The notes under the pieces: model-generated
What the model was told of the DNA's origin: nothing
What the model saw: only the letters and a program-made list of their open reading frames with translations
The model's database searches: none
Translations under genes and position numbers: made by a program
Assembly (NCBI GenBank): GCA_030674185.1
Contig: CM060311.1
Span: forward strand, 97,008,013 to 97,072,012
Source of the DNA: Monoplex corrugatus
Lineage: Eukaryota; Mollusca; Gastropoda; Littorinimorpha; Ranellidae
Direction of reading: 5' to 3'
DNA: 64,000 nt
In this document: positions 48,256 to 60,184 of the stretch, one piece after another
Numbering within the stretch: the first letter of the stretch is position 1
How the letters are laid out: each line of letters begins with the position of its first letter

Positions 48256-49272
48256 TTTACGAGCGCTGCACATGTCTGCAACGCTCACTTTGCGCACGCT
48301 GGGCTTTTTTTGGTGCGCATCATCAGACAAGTCTATCACCTCCACCTTCTTCTCCTTCATCAGCTTGACTCTCTCACGTAGCTGTCTCACTTCTGCATCC
48401 TCCTCGCAGTCCAGTTTGTGTTTACCGCTGAAGGAAGATTTCAGTTTCCCGCTCACCTTGCGGAAGAAGCTTTTACTTTGAGAGGGAGTTTCACACGATT
48501 CTGTGCTCTTCCCGTCTGCCTGCAAAGCATCTGTGACCTCTTGCTCTGGATGTTCTGGCGGTTCTTCTCCATTCAGAACCATGGCATCTTCTGCTTCTTC
48601 CACACTCTGAGATTGTCTGGGAGGCTGGGTTTGTGTGGTTTGTCCTTGCTGAGGGGCGTCCTCGGTCACTTCATTTTTATTTTCTTTTTGGTGTTTATGA
48701 CTAGACATTTTTCGCAAATGTGACACAAGGAAGGACTTGACGTTCTTGCTGCTCCTGTCTTTCATGTCTGGATCAGAAAGAGAGCGTCTTAACTGAGTTT
48801 TATCTTCACTAGACTGCCTGCTCTTTTGTGGTGGTTGGCTTGACATAGTCTTGCACAATGGAGTCTTTGTTTCTAAGCACTCCAGATTAACACTGCCGGT
48901 ACTGACACTCTTCTGGGAAGCAGTCACACAACTTCCTGCCGTTAACAACAATGGGCTGGGAGGACGTTCTGGCCGAGTACCAGGCTTCTTGGCTTCAGGG
49001 ACCGTTAAATTCTGTAGTGTGGTATCACCGCTATCAGAGTCCACTGTAGGTGTCTGTGGTTTCTCAGCGTCTGCTGCGGGTAAGCTGTCTGCCATTACCT
49101 CTTCAAAGGACAGCATTTGAGCCAGGGTTCTGCCATCACTACTCTGGCCCTCTTGCTCATTGGCCATGAGAGTCTCATCAATGGACTTGAGCTGTTGAGC
49201 ACGTTTGTGTTTTGGCCGTGGAGGAGGGATGGGGGGAGGGGCCTTTGAGATGGTACTTTGAACACAGGGCAA
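48256..49272 (-). CDS. STXBP5: Tomosyn exon D, giant hypervariable linker exon
   Basis: A 1017-nt uninterrupted exon of 339 codons lies between tomosyn exons C and E on the same strand. The acceptor is GTTTTCAG|TTGCCC. Two donors are possible: AAA|GTGGGT at 48256 (phase 0, joins exon E) or GCTC|GTAAAG at 48261 (phase 1, joins exon F directly). The protein is low-complexity and Ser/Pro/Glu-rich. It has a proline block (APPPIPPPRPKHKR, residues 11-24), an RRSLSDPD motif (162-169), two basic patches (KNVKSFLVSHLRKMSSHKH around 176-194 and KSFFRKVSGKLKSSFSGKH around 267-285), a charged helix-like stretch (EVRQLRERVKLMKEKK) and a final RKVSV. No folded domain is visible. Vertebrate tomosyn has its alternatively spliced linker at this point, but much shorter. 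The assignment is inferred from position, strand and phase rather than homology. Confidence 0.8.
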
Positions 49273-50109
49273 CTGAAAACATCCAGAAAGCAAAACCACA
49301 ATCCACCATCATAACAAAGCTGGGGCAAACAAACAAAATGAGATACTGTGGAACCAGTGGAAATAGAAAGAAACAGTGATCATTCCTAAAAAAAAAAACC
49401 TTTGCACTTCAACATTCTGTACTTAACTTTTCACCAAGACACTGCCCAACACAAATATTCATGGCTGCTGTCTAATCAAGGCTAATCAGGGATTTTACCC
49501 TTTTAGCGAACATACTGACCATCTGCATAAGCACAGTGATAGCAAAAAATCACACTAACTGTGAATAATCAACTGGTTCAGCTCAGCAATTGCAAACTGC
49601 AAAATAATCAATCAGCTGGTTGTGAAACCAGTGAAAGGACACCCACTGTCAGGTGCCACTACTGCCGTGCCCTCCCAAGTCTGCTACCCAGCACCAGTCC
49701 CAGTGGCTGTCTTCCTCTTTAACAATGATCTTCAACACGTCAAAACTGTACTTTCTGACATCCTACACAGCCTTTCTTTGTGTGCCTGCTCTCATCCCCA
49801 CTTCTCACATCACTGCTCCTTTCAGTGTTTTCCACTTGTGATCAAGAATCTATCTGACATTAGTACGTCTTTTGCTTCCTTTTCTTCTGTTTTTATCAAA
49901 CAGATCATTTTTCTTGCACTTTTTTTTTTTTTACCCCTTTCCTTTTGTGTTTCCACCCACTGAAAATATGGGAAGGGGAGTCAAGGGGGCAGAAGTCATC
50001 GACTGTTCAAACCTTGGCCTTTTCCTATGGATTACCTCTCCTACATTTATCCATTATTTGTTTTCAACTTCTCCCAGCCTTTTGTACTGGGTGTTTTCAT
50101 GAATTCATT
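49273..50109. other. Intron sequence between exon D and MITE 3
   Basis: No gene is visible. The stretch 49640-50105 is pyrimidine-rich and could be part of an older plus-strand element broken by the MITE, but I cannot classify it. Confidence 0.35.
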
Positions 50110-50792
50110 TTAACACTATGCCGTCTTGACGGTAGTCCACTGCCGCGCATCTGTACCGCGGTCTTAGTCGTGACGGCTGGCTGATGCCATCAGAAAATGC
50201 CATTTTTTTATTTATAACACGAGCAGTATTTGAGGGAGAAAACTCCTGAAAGTCAAAGTATAATCATCTATGCATCAATTGCTTCCCTTAGACCGTATCT
50301 GATCATCATACAGTCTTTGTTAAGCGAAGTTTCTAGAGTCAGTAAGCGACGCTGTATTCACCTATTTTCGGAACCGGCGTAAGTTTTCTGTGCAAGAGGC
50401 GATCGATATCATCCAAGCTGAAGGATCTGATGATGAATTAGATCTTGTTGGTGAATTATCTGTCGAAGATAGGGATGATTTGTTGGATTCAGATATGAGT
50501 TTGTCCCTAGCACTGGCTTAAGTGACATCGCTATGTGGTCGATCATGTAGTTCAAAACTTTTGTTCGGAATGCTGTTTGGATACCCTAATCGGAGTAATT
50601 TCTACATTCAAGTGGGAAATCAGCACACAAATTGTGAGTAGAATCTAATGTAGCAAGCTTCTGCCTTTCTTTTGCACTTTACTGTTTGTTTCTATCTTGT
50701 CTGGTTATTTAGTAATTTTTTTTTTTAAATGGCCGAAAACACGCGATTTCAGGGTTGACAAGCACTATATGACTGCGACTCCATTGAGTTAA
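50110..50792 (+). mobile_element. piggyBac-type MITE 3 (inverted twin of MITE 2)
   Basis: 675 bp between TTAA at 50110-50113 and 50789-50792, ends CACTATGCCGTCTTGACGG and the inverse of CTCAATGGAGTCGCAGTC. It aligns with MITE 2 throughout in opposite orientation. The transposase-like frame keeps FSVQEAIDIIQAEGSDDELD but has lost the segment holding the start codon and first residues. Confidence 0.85.
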
Positions 50793-51009
50793 TGACTCAT
50801 GATCATGTTTTGTTTTCATTCCCAAACCATCCAGTACCTTTTCAACAAAGAAAAAGGCCCTCCACATTCCAGGCCACTCGAGAAATTTCCATTGTTCCCT
50901 TCGATCCTATATTCATGGGATTCCCATTGTGTAAAAGTTACTGTCTAATATTACTTTTTTCCCTTGTATTACTATCTGACATCAATGGGTACCATTCACA
51001 TGATCAAGA

Positions 51010-51345
51010 CATCTGATCAAGACATGATTTCTTTCAACTGTTCTTTCCAGCCTCTGACTGTTGTGCTGAGATCCACAGCTGGATGATACAGACTATCTTT
51101 CAACTGTTCTTTCCAGCCTCTGACTGTTGTGCTGAGATTCACAGCTGGATGATACAGACTATCTTTCAACTGTTCTTTCCAGCCTTTGACTGTTGTGCTG
51201 AGATCCACAGCTGGATGATACAGACTAAGTAACAGTTCCGTGGATATGAGACTGAAGCAATATTTATTGGCACAAAGCACACCTCATCCAGACTAAGTAA
51301 CAGTTCCGTGGATATGAGACTGAACCAATGTTTATTGGCACAAAG
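51010..51345. repeat. Two short tandem repeats
   Basis: Three copies of a roughly 65-bp unit (TTTCAACTGTTCTTTCCAGC, CTCTGACTGTTGTGCTGAG, CCACAGCTGGATGATACAGA) at 51030-51225 are followed by two copies of a roughly 67-bp unit (CAGACTAAGTAACAGTTCCG, TGGATATGAGACTGAA). Confidence 0.9.
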
Positions 51346-51799
51346 CACAAACTTTCCAGTGTAAAACTTTTTAGGTGACAACACTATTATACGTTCTGAT
51401 TCAGTCAAGATCCTTGGTGTTAATCTGATCCTTAACTCTCAAAGCAGAGATTCATCTCCCAAACCTCTCAGTCTTGTTACTGTCAACTGCAACATTTCAG
51501 TTCAATTCACCATTATCTTTCAACTTCAGCAACATCTAAATTTGCAACTTCTCACATCGATTATCCAGCTCTCTACTCTCTTGCCTGACTACTCTCTTGC
51601 CAGACTTCGTCTGTTGCATGCCTCCAGCATCTTCAGAAATCTGCAGCCTCTCTTGCCCTTCCTAAAAATAGGGGTGATCATATCACTCTCTTGCTTCACT
51701 TTCTCCACTGGTTGCCTGTTTCTCAAAGAATGACATACAAAATCGAAACATCCCGCTACAAGTGTATCAACAGTACTGTGTCTGTTTATCTTTGTGACC

Positions 51800-52200
51800 A
51801 CCCTGCCTGACCTCTCTGTGCTCCTTCAGATACTACCTGTTTACCACCTCCCAATGTACACCCTGTCTGACCTCTCTGTGCTGCTTCTGATACTACCTGT
51901 TTACCACCTCCCAATGTACACCCTGTCTGACCTCTCTGTGCTCCTTCTGATACTACCTGTTTACCACCTCCCAATGTACACCCCTACCTGACCTCTCTGT
52001 GCTCCTTCTGATACTACCTGTTTACCACCTCCCAATGTACACCCTGTCTGACCTCTCTGTGCTCCTTCTGATACTACCTGTTTACCACCTCCCAATGTAC
52101 ACCCTGCCTGACCTCTCTGTGCTCCTTCTGATACTACCTGTTTACCACCTCCCAATGTACACCCCTACCTGACCTCCCTTGCTGCTTCTGATACTACTTG
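51800..52200. repeat. 60-bp minisatellite inside LINE, about 6.5 copies
   Basis: Unit containing CTGACCTCTCTGTGCTCCTT, CTGATACTACCTGTTTACC and ACCTCCCAATGTACACC. In frame it reads LSDLSVLLLILPVYHLPMYT, which fits the expected LINE segment after YLCD. Confidence 0.92.
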
Positions 52201-52309
52201 TTTAACAATTTGTCGATACAGATGTTCCACAGTCGGTCACCGCTCTTTTTATGTGTCTAATCCAAACAACCTGAATGATCTTCCTCCATTTATTCAACAG
52301 TCACATACT

Positions 52310-53130
52310 CTGTCTTCCTCCAAAGTCTTCCTCCAAGTCTACACATACTGTGTCTTCCTCCAAGTCTACACATACTGTCTTCCTCCAAGTCTACACATCC
52401 TCTGTCTTCCTCCAAGTCTACACATACTGTGTCTTGCTCCAAGTCTACACATACTGTGTCTTCCTCTAAGTCTACACATACTGTGTCTTCCTCCAAGTCT
52501 ACACATAATGTGTCTTCCTCCAAGTCTACACATATTGTGTCTTCCTCCAAGTCTACACATACTGTCTTCCTCCAAGTCTACACATACTGTCTTCCTCCAA
52601 GTCTACACAAACTGTCTTCCTCCAAGTCTACACGTAACTGTGTCTTCCTGCAAGTCTACACATATTGTGTCTTCCTGCAAGTCTACACATACTGTGTCTT
52701 CCTCCAAGTCTACACATACTGTCTTCCTCCAAGTCTACACATACTGTCTTCCTCCAAGTCTACACATACTGTGTCTTCCTCCAAATCTAGACATACTGTG
52801 TCTTCCTCCAAGTCTACACATACTGTGTCTTCCTCCAAATCTACACATACTGTGTCTTCCTCCAAGTCTACACATACTGTGTCTTCCTCCAAGTCTACAC
52901 ATACTGTCTTCCTCCAAGTCTACACATACTGTGTCTTCCTCCAAGTCTACACATACTGTCTTCCTCCAAGTCTACACATACATGTCTTCCTCCAAGTCTA
53001 CACATACTGTGTCTTCCTCCAAGTCTACACATACTGTCTTCCTCCAAGTCTACACATACTGTGTCTTCCTCCAAGTCTACACATACTGTCTTCCTCCAAG
53101 TCTACACATACTGTCTTCCTCCAAGTCTAA
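52310..53130. repeat. 25/27-bp minisatellite inside LINE, about 31 copies
   Basis: Unit TCTTCCTCCAAGTCTACACA plus TACTG or TACTGTG. The two lengths are interspersed, so the frame shifts between SSSKSTHTV, FLQVYTYC and LPPSLHIL. It expands the SSSK segment at the end of the LINE ORF. Confidence 0.93.
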
Positions 53131-53160
53131 CTTATAGACATGTTTTTGTCCACCCTTTTG

Positions 53161-54065
53161 CCCACTCCCCTCCTGTCCTCCCCCTCCCAGTTTGCATGTG
53201 TTTTATACCCTGGAGTTTTGATCATTGAATGACTGCTTTGGTGAATGACAGTGTGGGGGTCTCGTTTACATTTAGTCTACGTTGCTGTCTGCTATTTGCT
53301 GTTGTCTCAAACTGTAGGCTACAGTTTAGCAATAGCTGATTTATTAACTCCCCTACATTCTCCCACAGCAACATCGTTCCATTTGGATCTACGAAATCTG
53401 TCAATAAAAAGGCTGCGTGTTACACATCAGTTGAAACTGCAAACATTTCTGAGTGTTATGGTGTTTAGTTTGATAATATAAGTTATACTATAAGTTAATA
53501 TCTGACGAAATGGCATGCTTTCTGGTAAATGTACTGTCAGTTTCGTGAAAAATCATAACAGATCTCATAACGGAAAAGACTTAATACACTGGCCAATCTG
53601 TATAGTTTAGCAAAAGCTGACTTACTAATACACTGGCCAATGTACATAACTACAGTGTCCTTTCAAACGACAGTTCAGCCTGAAAGTCAATACACTCATA
53701 CAGATATACAGAGAAATATACAATTGCACACACTTCATAGGAAAATAGGTTTCATTCAATTTCATCTATTTCTAACCAGTTCCACAGTAACATGATAAAC
53801 AAACAAAAATATGCACAGAAAACTTGAAGGAGGGACTGAAACAAAAACAGAACAACAGGAATGTTCAAATGAAGAAACAAAAACAGAACAACAGGAATGT
53901 TCAAATGAAGAAACAAAAAGAAATAACAGAAATCGAAAACAAAAGCTGGATAACGGCTTGCTTCAACTCAAAATACTGGAACAAAATCATGACACAGTGT
54001 TAACTGAAAAAAGTATGTCACCAAAACCACAACACTACTCAATACAATAGATCACTGGAGGGATG
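53161..54065. other. Intron spacer
   Basis: No gene is visible. It has 2.5 copies of a 36-bp A-rich repeat (CAGAACAACAGGAATGTTC) at 53845-53930. Confidence 0.4.
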
Positions 54066-54067
54066 GA

Positions 54068-54225
54068 GGATGGATGGATGGATGGATGGATGGATGGATG
54101 GATGGATGGATGGATGGATATTACACAACATACAAGCATATACACAAAAAGATTGACAGTTCACACTTTTCCATGTCAGGAATAATAAATCTCTTGTGTG
54201 CAAATGTGTGCATGTGTATGCATCT

Positions 54226-54269
<44 letters not shown>

Positions 54270-54296
54270 GTGTGTGTGTTGTGTGTGTTGTGTGTG

Positions 54297-54363
<67 letters not shown>

Positions 54364-54440
54364 TGTGCATGTGTGTGTGTGATGTGTATGTGTGTGTGTA
54401 TGTGCGTGTGTGTGATGTGTGTGTGTGTGTGTGTGTCTTT
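54068..54440. repeat. Compound microsatellites (GGAT)n, (GA)n, (GT)n
   Basis: GGAT at 54068-54118, GA at 54226-54266, and GT with TGTT and ATGT interruptions at 54268-54440. Here the tomosyn transcript carries (CA)n rather than (UG)n, the opposite polarity to the other tracts. Confidence 0.95.
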
Positions 54441-54486
54441 TTTGTTGTTGTTGTTTTGATGGTTATTAGCATTGTCTAAAACACTG

Positions 54487-54725
54487 AATTAACCTGGTAT
54501 GAACCATGCAGTTTCACACAAGATACTGCACAAAAGATATATAAAGTACTGCACACAGGGAAAAGTAAACAAGCAAACAAGCAAACAAGCAAAACAAACA
54601 TGACATGGACGTTGGATTAACTTGGTATGAACTACTCAGTTTCAAACAAGATATTGTACGAGCTGTACATAATACTGTATACAGGGAAAAGTAAACAAAC
54701 AAACAAAGAAAACAAACACGAGACG
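54487..54725. repeat. Approximately 125-bp tandem duplication
   Basis: Two diverged copies share TTAACCTGGTATGAACCA, AGTTTCACACAAGATA and ACAGGGAAAAGTAAACAA. Confidence 0.8.
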
Positions 54726-54934
54726 GATTACTGTGATTTAAAGACAAAGGCTGACTTATGACATGCTATGTCACTGGAAAAAGAGCTTGTGTGTGACTCT
54801 TGATGATGCTGATCTCTCTTTTTCCCCTTGCTTCTTTACCTTTCCCAACCTCAGCAAAGTCAGTTCCTATTTTCACAGATGAGGATGGCGGCTGCATGCA
54901 CCCATCTCCCCTACTCCTACCCAAACACTGTCCT

Positions 54935-56290
54935 AACTCAAATCTGTGCCATTGGCCCAAAAGGTAAGCATTCCACAGGCACTCCACATCCTACACACAC
55001 TCCACCCTACCCCCCCCCCCCCCCAACATTATCCAAACTCAAATCTGTGCCATTGGCCTGATAGATAAGCATCCTACACACACTCCATCCTACCCCCCCC
55101 CCCCCCCCAACATTACCCAAACTCAAATATGTGCCACTGGCCCGATAGATAAGCATCCTGCACACACACACACACCCAACATTATCCAAACTCAAATCTG
55201 TGCCACTGGCCTGATAGATAAGCATCCTGTACACACTCCCCTCCTCCCCACCCCCCAACATTATCCAAACTCAAATCTGTGCCATTGCTTGGCCTGATAG
55301 ATAAGCATCCTACACACACACTCCCCCCCCCCCCCCCCCCAACATTATCCAAACTCAAATATGTACCACTGGCCTGATAGATAAGCATCCTGTACACACT
55401 CCATCCTACCCCCCTACCTCCAACATTATCCAAACTCAAATATGTGCCACTGGCCTGATAGATAAGCATCCTGTACACACTCCCCCTCCTGCCCTCCTCC
55501 CCCACCCCCCAACATTATCCAAACTCAAATCTGTGCCATTGGCCTGATAGATAAGCATCCTGTACACACTCCCCCTCCTGCCCTCCTCCCCCTCCCCCAA
55601 CATTATCCAAACTCAAATCTGTGCCACTGGCCTGATAGATAAGCATCCTGCACACACTCCCCCTCCTGCCCTCCTCCCCCACCCCCCAACATTATCCAAA
55701 CTCAAACTATGCCACTGGCCTGATAGATAAGCATCCTGTACACACTCCCCCTCCTGCCCTCCTCCCCCACCCCCCAACATTATCCAAACTCAAATCTGTT
55801 CCACTGGCCTGATAGATAAGCATCCTGACACACTCCCCCTCCTGCCCTCCTCCCCCACCCCCCAACATTATCCAAACTCAAATCTGTGCCATTGGCCTGA
55901 TAGATAAGCATCCTGTACACACTCCCCCTCCTGCCCTCCTCCCCCACCCCCCAACATTATCCAAACTCAAATCTGTGCCACTGGCCTGATAGATAAGCAT
56001 CCTGTACACACTCCCCCTCCTGCCCTCCTCCCCCACCCCCCAACATTATCCAAACTCAAATCTGTGCCACTAGCCTGATAGATAAGCATCCTGTACACAC
56101 TCCCCCTCCTCCCCCACCCCCCAACATTATCCAAACTCAAATCTGTGCCACTGGCCTGATAGATAAGCATCCTGTACACACTCCACCTCCCCCACCCCCC
56201 AACATTATCCAAACTCAAATCTGTTCCACTGGCCTGATAGATAAGCATCCTGTACACACTCAACCTCCCCCCCCCCCCCCCCCAACATTA
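54935..56290. repeat. Approximately 83-bp minisatellite (Sat13), about 17 copies
   Basis: Unit containing CCAACATTATCCAAACTC, AAATCTGTGCCACTGGCC, TGATAGATAAGCATCC and a C-rich run with variable length. The poly-C parts range from 6 to over 15, so unit length varies (about 70-90 bp). Confidence 0.93.
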
Positions 56291-56577
56291 TCCAATTTCC
56301 TTGTCTCACTCTCCCATGCTGTGTAATTCATCTGAAATTTGCCTTACTACTGATCAATGGTACATTTGCTAAGAAAAATGTGATGCAAACATATGATACT
56401 TTTATAAGCTGTTTTTTCACAACCACTGTGTGTGGGGGGGGGGGGGGATGGATATCATTTCACAATATTCTCAACTATGACTATCAAGTATATATCAAAT
56501 GATCAGAATAGATTGTAGATTACCAAACTTCCCTTGTCTCAAAACACCAAGAACAGACCAGTAAATCTAGGTTCCTT

Positions 56578-56609
<32 letters not shown>

Positions 56610-57865
56610 AAAAAAAAAAAAGGACCAGATTTTCTGATATATGATCAGAGATCAAACTTTGCACTTCCTTGTAAACTATGGAAAAGACAAACACTTATAA
56701 TTTCATTTCTTTTTCTTTTCTTTCCTAACTGGCAGTCTACAGTGACTGAACGACTGATGAACAGCATGATTAAAAAAAAAAGGAAACACAAATTTTACAA
56801 CTGAAACACAATAACAAGAGACACAAACAAAACAAGGCCACACACCAACACAAATATGTGAATCATACCACTTATTTCTCCAAATACACAAGTAGTCTGT
56901 GCATACACTCGTGTGATATTACCATTTTGTGCTTGTGAGAATAAAGAACTGAACATGACAGTATGTTTAATATTACAGTATTTGTGATGTCACTGTGTCT
57001 TCTATTTGTGAAGAGCAAACTTTATAACAACTGTTCATTTTTGGCTACCCAGCTTGTAATTCTTTTTTTCCCCTGAAGGTAGGGGGAAACTGAGTGCTTC
57101 CGTTTTCTTTCATTCTTCTCACTTCAATGCAAAATAAACAAAACTTGTATCGTTTGGCTGTTGTTTCATGTACAGTACAACGAACATGGAAGTCAGCCAA
57201 CAAAGAAGAAAATAAAATAAAACAAATACATCAAAGCATAAAGAAAATGGAAAGCAACACATCCACTTCACCAACAAAATAACTTTGAAAATGTTGATAG
57301 CAGGGAAACAATATGTATAGATATGCAGACAAAAATGCCAGGGCACACAAATACACAGACTCCAATTGTCAAGAACACACAAGGACAATAAATGAGCAAG
57401 GTGAACAGAAAAGGACACATGGGAGAGGGGAACAGGGTTGATGGGGCAAGGTGGGAAATGGAAGAAAGGGGGCAATAAGGAAGGGGGTGGATAACATATC
57501 TCAGCGAGACAACGCTCCGGGTGAGGGGCTTCACTGAAAAATACTGCACGTTCTACACAAATTTCATTTTCTGCAACAAAGATGTATCTACAGGTCAGGA
57601 TCATCATATCTTCATGGCATTCATCTGAAATCGCATCGGAGAAAACAGCATTAGATGACAAAACACGCACAAGACACTAATGTACAAACCAGAGGACAAA
57701 TCATGGATAGCAGCAGCAGCAGCAGCAGCAGTGCCCTGGACTGAGTATCAAGTCCCCAAATGTACCACACAAAATGCAGAATAACTAAGAAACAATCTAT
57801 TTCCTTGCAGAGGGGGTGGAAGGATGAAAACAGCATGTCCACTCCATCTCCTGAAAAGCCTGACC
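56291..57865. other. Intron spacer
   Basis: No gene is supported. Small tracts: poly-G at about 56433, CA plus poly-A at 56580-56620, and AGC at about 57709-57732. A 183-codon minus frame at 57119-57670 has no domain and no compatible splice phases. Confidence 0.4.
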
Positions 57866-57867
57866 AT

Positions 57868-58960
57868 AAAAAGTGACAGAACAAACAGTAACATTATATG
57901 ACAGGAAACATATTTCTTTACAGACACAAACAGTAAACAGGAAACATATTTCTTTACAGACACAAACAGTAACATTAAATGACAGGAAACATACTTCTTT
58001 ACAGACACAAACAGTAAACATACTTCTTTACAGACACAAACAGTAACATTATATGACAGGAAACATACTTCTTTACAGACACAAACACTAACATTATATG
58101 ACAGGAAACATATTTCTTTACAGACACAAACACTAACATTATATGACAGGAAACATACTTCTTTACAGACACAAACAGTAAACAGGAAACATATTTCTTT
58201 ACAGACACAAACAGTAACATTATATGACAGGAAACATACTTCTTTACAGACACAAACACTAACATTATATGACAGGAAACATACTTCTTTACAGACACAA
58301 ACAGTAAACAGGAAACATATTTCTTTACAGACACAAACACTAACATTATATGACAGGAAACATACTTCTTTACAGACACAAACAATAACATTATATGACA
58401 GGAAACACACTTCTTTACAGACACAAACAGTAACATTATATGACAGGAAACATATTTCTTTACAGACACAAACAGTAACATTATATGACAGGAAACATAT
58501 TTCTTTACAGACACAAACAGTAACATTATATGACAGGAAACATATTTCTTTACAGACACAAACAGTAACATTATATGACAGGAAACATACTTCTTTACAG
58601 ACACAAACATAACATTAAATGACAGGAAACATACTTCTTTACAGACACAAACACTAACATTAAATGACAGGAAACATATTTCTTTACAGACACAAACAGT
58701 AACATTAAATGACAGGAAACATACTTCTTTACAGACACAAACAGTAAACAGGAAACATTTCTTTACAGACACAAACAGTAACATTAAATGACAGGAAACA
58801 TATTTCTTTACAGACACAAACACTAACATTATATGACAGGAAACATACTTCTTTACAGACACAAACAGTAACATTATATGACAGGAAATATATTCTTACA
58901 ACACAAACACTAACATAATGACTGGAAACAATTTCTTTACAGACACAAATCATGAAAACA
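57868..58960. repeat. 45-bp minisatellite (Sat14), about 24 copies
   Basis: Unit containing AACATTATATGACAGGAAAC, ATACTTCTTTACAGACACAA and ACAGT or ACACT. A shorter subtype lacks the AACATTATATGAC part. The right edge at 58880-58960 is worn. Confidence 0.95.
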
Positions 58961-59156
58961 CTGGCATCAACAGTCCTGTGAGCATTACAAAAAATGCAGG
59001 AGGACAGCAGAAACAACAACAAACCAGATACAACAGAAAAGGACAAACAAGCGAACAGGACAAAAGAACAGACAGATGACAAGACTGGACCAGAGGCGCA
59101 CACAGGAAACAGAATCAGGACAAGGTTATCTACAGGATCTGCTGTGGTGACTTCAC

Positions 59157-59212
59157 TTCCCTCCGAATGGATTGCCGCCTCCGACTGATTTTGCTAGCGA
59201 GTGATGGGCTCT
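59157..59212 (-). CDS. STXBP5: Tomosyn exon C (short, start of linker)
   Basis: This 56-nt exon reads ESPSLASKISRRRQSIRRE when joined in phase 1 to exon B. It takes the place of the basic, Ser-rich stretch after LYG in vertebrate tomosyn. I chose the acceptor CTACCAG|AGAGCC because the nearer TTTCAG|CTCTATG gives a stop within 13 codons. The donor is GAA|GTGAAG (phase 0), which fits the phase 0 acceptor of exon D. Homology is limited to composition (Arg/Ser-rich), so this exon rests mainly on splice-phase agreement and position. It sits between the 45-bp and 49-bp arrays. Confidence 0.6.
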
Positions 59213-59264
59213 CTGGTAGGGGTCCATAGAGCTGAAACATAGGATTTTTCACTTAACAGTAACA

Positions 59265-60175
59265 CACCACTATCATGACAGCAAATACAACAACCCTATC
59301 AAAGGACTGGACTACAATCATCACTGACAGCAAATACAACAATCCCTATCAAAGGACTGGACTACAATCATCACTGACACAAATACAACAACCCTATCAA
59401 AGGACTGGACTACAATCATCATTGACAGCAAGTACAACAACCCTATCAAAGGACTGGAATGGACTACAATCATCACTGACAGCAAATACAACAACCCTAT
59501 CAAAGGACTGGACTACAATCATCATTGACAGCAAATACAACAACCCTATCAAAGGACTGGACTGGACTACAATCATCACTGACAGCAAATACAACAACCC
59601 TATCAAAGGACTGGACTACAATCATCACTGACAGCAAATACAACAACCCTATCAAAGGACTGGACTACAATCATCATTGACAGCAAATACAACAACCCTA
59701 TCAAAGGACTGGACTACAATCATCACTGACAGCAAATACAACAATCCTATCAAAGGACTGGACTACAATCATCATTGACAGCAAATACAACAACCCTATC
59801 AAAGGACTGGACTACAATCATCACTTGACAGCAAATACAACAACCCTATCAAAGGACTGGACTACAATCATCATTGACAGCAAATACAACCCTATCAAAG
59901 GACTGGAATGGACTACAATCATCACTGACAGCAAATACAACAACCCTATCAAAGGACAGGACTACAATCATCACTGACAGCAAGTACAACAACCCTATCA
60001 AAGGACTGGAATGACTACAATCATCACTGACAGCAAATACAAACCCTATCAAAGGACTGGACTACAATCATCACTGACAGCAATACAACAACCCTATCAA
60101 AGGACTGGAACTGGACTACAATCATCACTGACAGCAAATACAACAACCCTATCAAAGGACTGGAATGGACTAAAT
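59265..60175. repeat. 49-bp minisatellite (Sat15), about 18 copies
   Basis: Unit containing CTGACAGCAAATACAACAAC, CCTATCAAAGGACTGGACTA and CAATCATCA. Some copies carry an extra ATGGACT or CTGGACT. It starts about 50 bp upstream of exon C in transcript direction. Confidence 0.95.
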
Positions 60176-60184
60176 TAATTTTTG

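Larger units (their letters stand above)
51410..53160 (+). mobile_element. LINE 3' end (RT C-terminus), decayed and expanded
   Basis: Translated fragments in shifting frames follow the usual order at the end of a non-LTR retrotransposon ORF2: VKILGVN-LD near 51410, a DYSLARL-type segment near 51580, DHITLL-HFLHWLPVSQRMTYKI near 51680-51740, RYKCINSTVSVYLCD near 51750, then GHRSFYVSNPNNLNDLPPF and SHTLSSSK near 52240-52330. Frameshifts and stops make it a pseudogene. Two minisatellites have grown inside it. Exact clade is not assigned. Confidence 0.65.

Noticed and set aside
54825..54900. Possible exon on the minus strand reading PPSSSVKIGTDFAEVGK before GTAAAG
   Set aside because: No pyrimidine tract before the AG, and it ends in phase 1 while exon D needs phase 0.
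57480..57670. Possible extra tomosyn exon on the minus strand (TTTCAG|ATGAATGCC or TTTTTCAG|TGAAGCCCC)
   Set aside because: No choice of acceptor and donor keeps the phase between exons C and D without a stop, and the peptide shows no similarity.
59213..59230. Alternative acceptor TTTCAG|CTCTATG for exon C giving a DPYQRA-like peptide
   Set aside because: DPYQRA resembles the vertebrate sequence after LYG, but the phase from exon B does not open that frame and the allowed phase stops after 13 codons.
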